Shown one piece after another: positions 6,766 through 7,676 of a stretch of 7,676 nt of DNA. Within the stretch, counting starts at the first letter, position 1; each line of letters begins with the position of its first letter. Under the pieces are notes generated by a model. It was not told the DNA's origin, searched no databases, and saw nothing but the letters and a program-made list of their open reading frames with translations. The position numbers were made by a program, and so were the translations under genes. Source of the stretch: JAATFY01 sp049276515 (GTDB taxonomy: Bacteria; Pseudomonadota; Alphaproteobacteria; UBA9219); contig JBASWO010000041.1 of assembly GCA_049276515.1 (NCBI GenBank), forward strand, positions 1 to 7,676. The letters run 5' to 3'.

Positions 6766-6789
6766 ATGCATAGCTGTTGCCAAGCCTAA
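6766..6789 (+). CDS. Putative Cys-Cys leader peptide (MHSCCQA)
   Basis: A seven-codon ORF, ATG-CAT-AGC-TGT-TGC-CAA-GCC-TAA, encodes MHSCCQA with two consecutive cysteine codons at 6775-6780. An AGGAG sequence at 6749-6753 is 12 bases upstream; that is long for a ribosome site, but a 4-base-pair hairpin (GTGA 6753-6756 / TCAC 6761-6764) between them could shorten the effective distance. Back-to-back codons for the end product, in a tiny ORF in the leader of a gene that handles cysteine, are the classic mark of an attenuation leader peptide. The ORF is too short for codon statistics, so support comes from codon content, position and the RNA pairing downstream. It ends 56 bases before the start of the cysteine-metabolism gene. 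Confidence 0.6.
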   Translation: MHSCCQA

Positions 6790-6836
6790 ATTGATTGATG
6801 CCGCAGCTATCAGGCTGCGGGAGTACCGCAACAGGA
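6770..6836 (+). promoter_or_regulatory. Putative cysteine-responsive translational attenuator
   Basis: Four segments can pair in competing ways. The leader's ATAGCTG (6770-6776) pairs with CAGCTAT (6804-6810). CCGCAGC (6801-6807) pairs with GCTGCGG (6814-6820) in a strong 7-base-pair hairpin. TGCGG (6816-6820) pairs with CCGCA (6826-6830). Finally CTGTTGC (6774-6780), which holds both Cys codons, pairs perfectly with GCAACAG (6828-6834), whose last two bases belong to the downstream gene's AGGA ribosome site (6833-6836). Inferred model: a ribosome stalled on the Cys codons when Cys-tRNA is low keeps the ribosome site free, while rapid completion lets the Cys-codon segment mask it. No T-run follows, so translational control is likelier than transcription termination. 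Confidence 0.5.
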
Positions 6837-6845
6837 CCTTTGTTT

Positions 6846-7676
6846 ATGCCTTCACAACTTTCCCTTCCCCTTGCTAGTGCCAATATTACCGATTTGATCG
6901 GCAATACGCCTATGGTGCGTATCAATAAAATTCCGACAGGGCTTTGCGAGCTTTATATAAAATTAGAAAGCCAAAATCCGGGCGGCTCAATCAAGGACCG
7001 TATTGCCGTCAGCATGATTGATGCAGCGGAGCGCGATGGCATCATCAAACCAGGCGGCACACTCGTTGAAGCGACAGCTGGCAATACAGGGCTTGCCCTT
7101 GCCATGGTTGCACGCCAAAGAGGCTATAAACTGATTTTGGTTATTCCGAGCAAGATGAGCCAGGAAAAAACCTTTCATCTGAAAGCAACGGGCGCACAGA
7201 TTATTACAACGCGCGCTGATGTTAGTTTTGGTCATCCTGATTATTATTATGATAAAGCGCGCAGTATTGCTGCTGAGACACCAGGTGCTTTCTTTGTCGA
7301 TCAATTCTCAAACCCTGCCAATCCTGCTGCGCATGAAGCGACTACAGGCCCAGAGATTTGGGAACAGATGAAGCATAAAGTCGATGCCATTGTGTTTGGT
7401 GTCGGCTCAGGTGGCACCCTCACGGGTGTTGGCCGCTATTTTAAAAAGCACTCCCCTCAAACAGAAATCCTTCTTGCCGATCCAAAAGGATCTGTTCTTG
7501 CGCCTTTTGTACGTAATGGGGTTATGGTCGAAGCTGGTACGTGGCTGGTTGAAGGTATCGGCGAAGATTACATTCCAAAAAATTGCGATCTTTCTCTCGT
7601 CAATGAGGCTTATTCTATTTCAGATGAAGAAAGTATCGGCACAGCGCGCGAAGTTCTTTTTAAAGAAGGTATCTTC
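6846..7676 (+). CDS. Cystathionine beta-synthase / cysteine synthase family PLP enzyme (3' end outside window)
   Basis: The frame is open from the ATG at 6846 to the window edge (277 codons, no stop), so the gene is partial. It is a fold-type II PLP enzyme of the cysteine synthase/cystathionine beta-synthase family. Visible features are LIGNTPMVRI (17-26), the PLP lysine Lys50 in GGSIKDR (46-52), the substrate loop EATAGNTG (75-82) and the phosphate-binding GVGSGGT (185-191). Features such as HPDYYYDKA (130-138), DQFSNPANPAAH (152-163) and VEGIGEDYIP resemble cystathionine beta-synthases more than CysK, which usually has EPTSGNTG. The reaction is therefore either serine plus homocysteine to cystathionine or O-acetylserine plus sulfide to cysteine. 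A C-terminal CBS-domain pair, if present, lies outside. The ATG has AGGA (6833-6836) 9 bases upstream, within the proposed attenuator. The gene is divergent from cnoX. Confidence 0.88.
   Translation, partial: MPSQLSLPLASANITDLIGNTPMVRINKIPTGLCELYIKLESQNPGGSIKDRIAVSMIDAAERDGIIKPGGTLVEATAGNTGLALAMVARQRGYKLILVIPSKMSQEKTFHLKATGAQIITTRADVSFGHPDYYYDKARSIAAETPGAFFVDQFSNPANPAAHEATTGPEIWEQMKHKVDAIVFGVGSGGTLTGVGRYFKKHSPQTEILLADPKGSVLAPFVRNGVMVEAGTWLVEGIGEDYIPKNCDLSLVNEAYSISDEESIGTAREVLFKEGIF

Noticed and set aside
6814..6840. T-box antiterminator-like string (GGGAGTACCGC)
   Set aside because: It has a passing likeness to the T-box core, but the leader is too short for a specifier stem I, the full conserved TGG-N-ACCGCG is not present, and no terminator follows.
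6745..6845. SAM-II or other metabolite riboswitch upstream of the cysteine-metabolism gene
   Set aside because: GTGATTT at 6741-6747 recalls the SAM-II start, but the rest of the conserved pseudoknot sequence was not recognisable. The tandem Cys codons and their pairing explain the leader better.
6987..7304. 105-residue - strand frame inside the cysteine-metabolism gene
   Set aside because: It is antisense to an intact PLP-enzyme frame with conserved motifs and has no features of its own.

Overview
The window looks like chromosomal DNA from a moderately AT-rich Gram-negative bacterium, most likely an alphaproteobacterium. The case rests on a UbiA-type ubiquinone enzyme, a METTL20/ETF-beta-methyltransferase-like protein (a family known from alphaproteobacteria and mitochondria), a TPR-thioredoxin of the CnoX type that keeps a WCGPC site, and a LON-N-domain protein beside it. 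The species cannot be named from the sequence.

Layout from left to right. (1) A membrane-anchored SGNH/GDSL-family protein runs on the + strand. It ends tail-to-tail, with a 4-base overlap, against trhO (tRNA U34 hydroxylase) on the - strand. (2) A very AT-rich divergent intergenic region with repeated TATAGTT elements leads into a + strand gene. That gene encodes a three-part protein: winged helix, GHKL-type ATPase and STAS-like (DUF4325) domain. Its codon use differs clearly from at least one neighbour, and it is the best accessory or regulatory candidate. (3) A compact - strand cluster follows, transcribed cnoX-like > LON-N protein > ubiA > METTL20-like methyltransferase. Two of its junctions are ATGA start/stop overlaps and the third is a 15-base gap, so it looks like one operon. 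It joins redox chaperoning, a probable proteostasis factor, ubiquinone synthesis and a predicted protein methyltransferase. (4) Divergent from cnoX, a + strand cystathionine beta-synthase/cysteine synthase gene runs off the right edge.

The most striking non-coding feature is the leader of this last gene. A 7-codon ORF (MHSCCQA) has two consecutive Cys codons. It is followed by mutually exclusive complementary segments, one of which pairs the Cys codons with the bases overlapping the Shine-Dalgarno sequence of the cysteine-metabolism gene. This looks like a cysteine-responsive, ribosome-mediated translational attenuator. It is inferred from sequence only.

No tRNA, rRNA, CRISPR array, insertion sequence or prophage gene was seen. 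No stretch longer than 300 bases lacks a gene.
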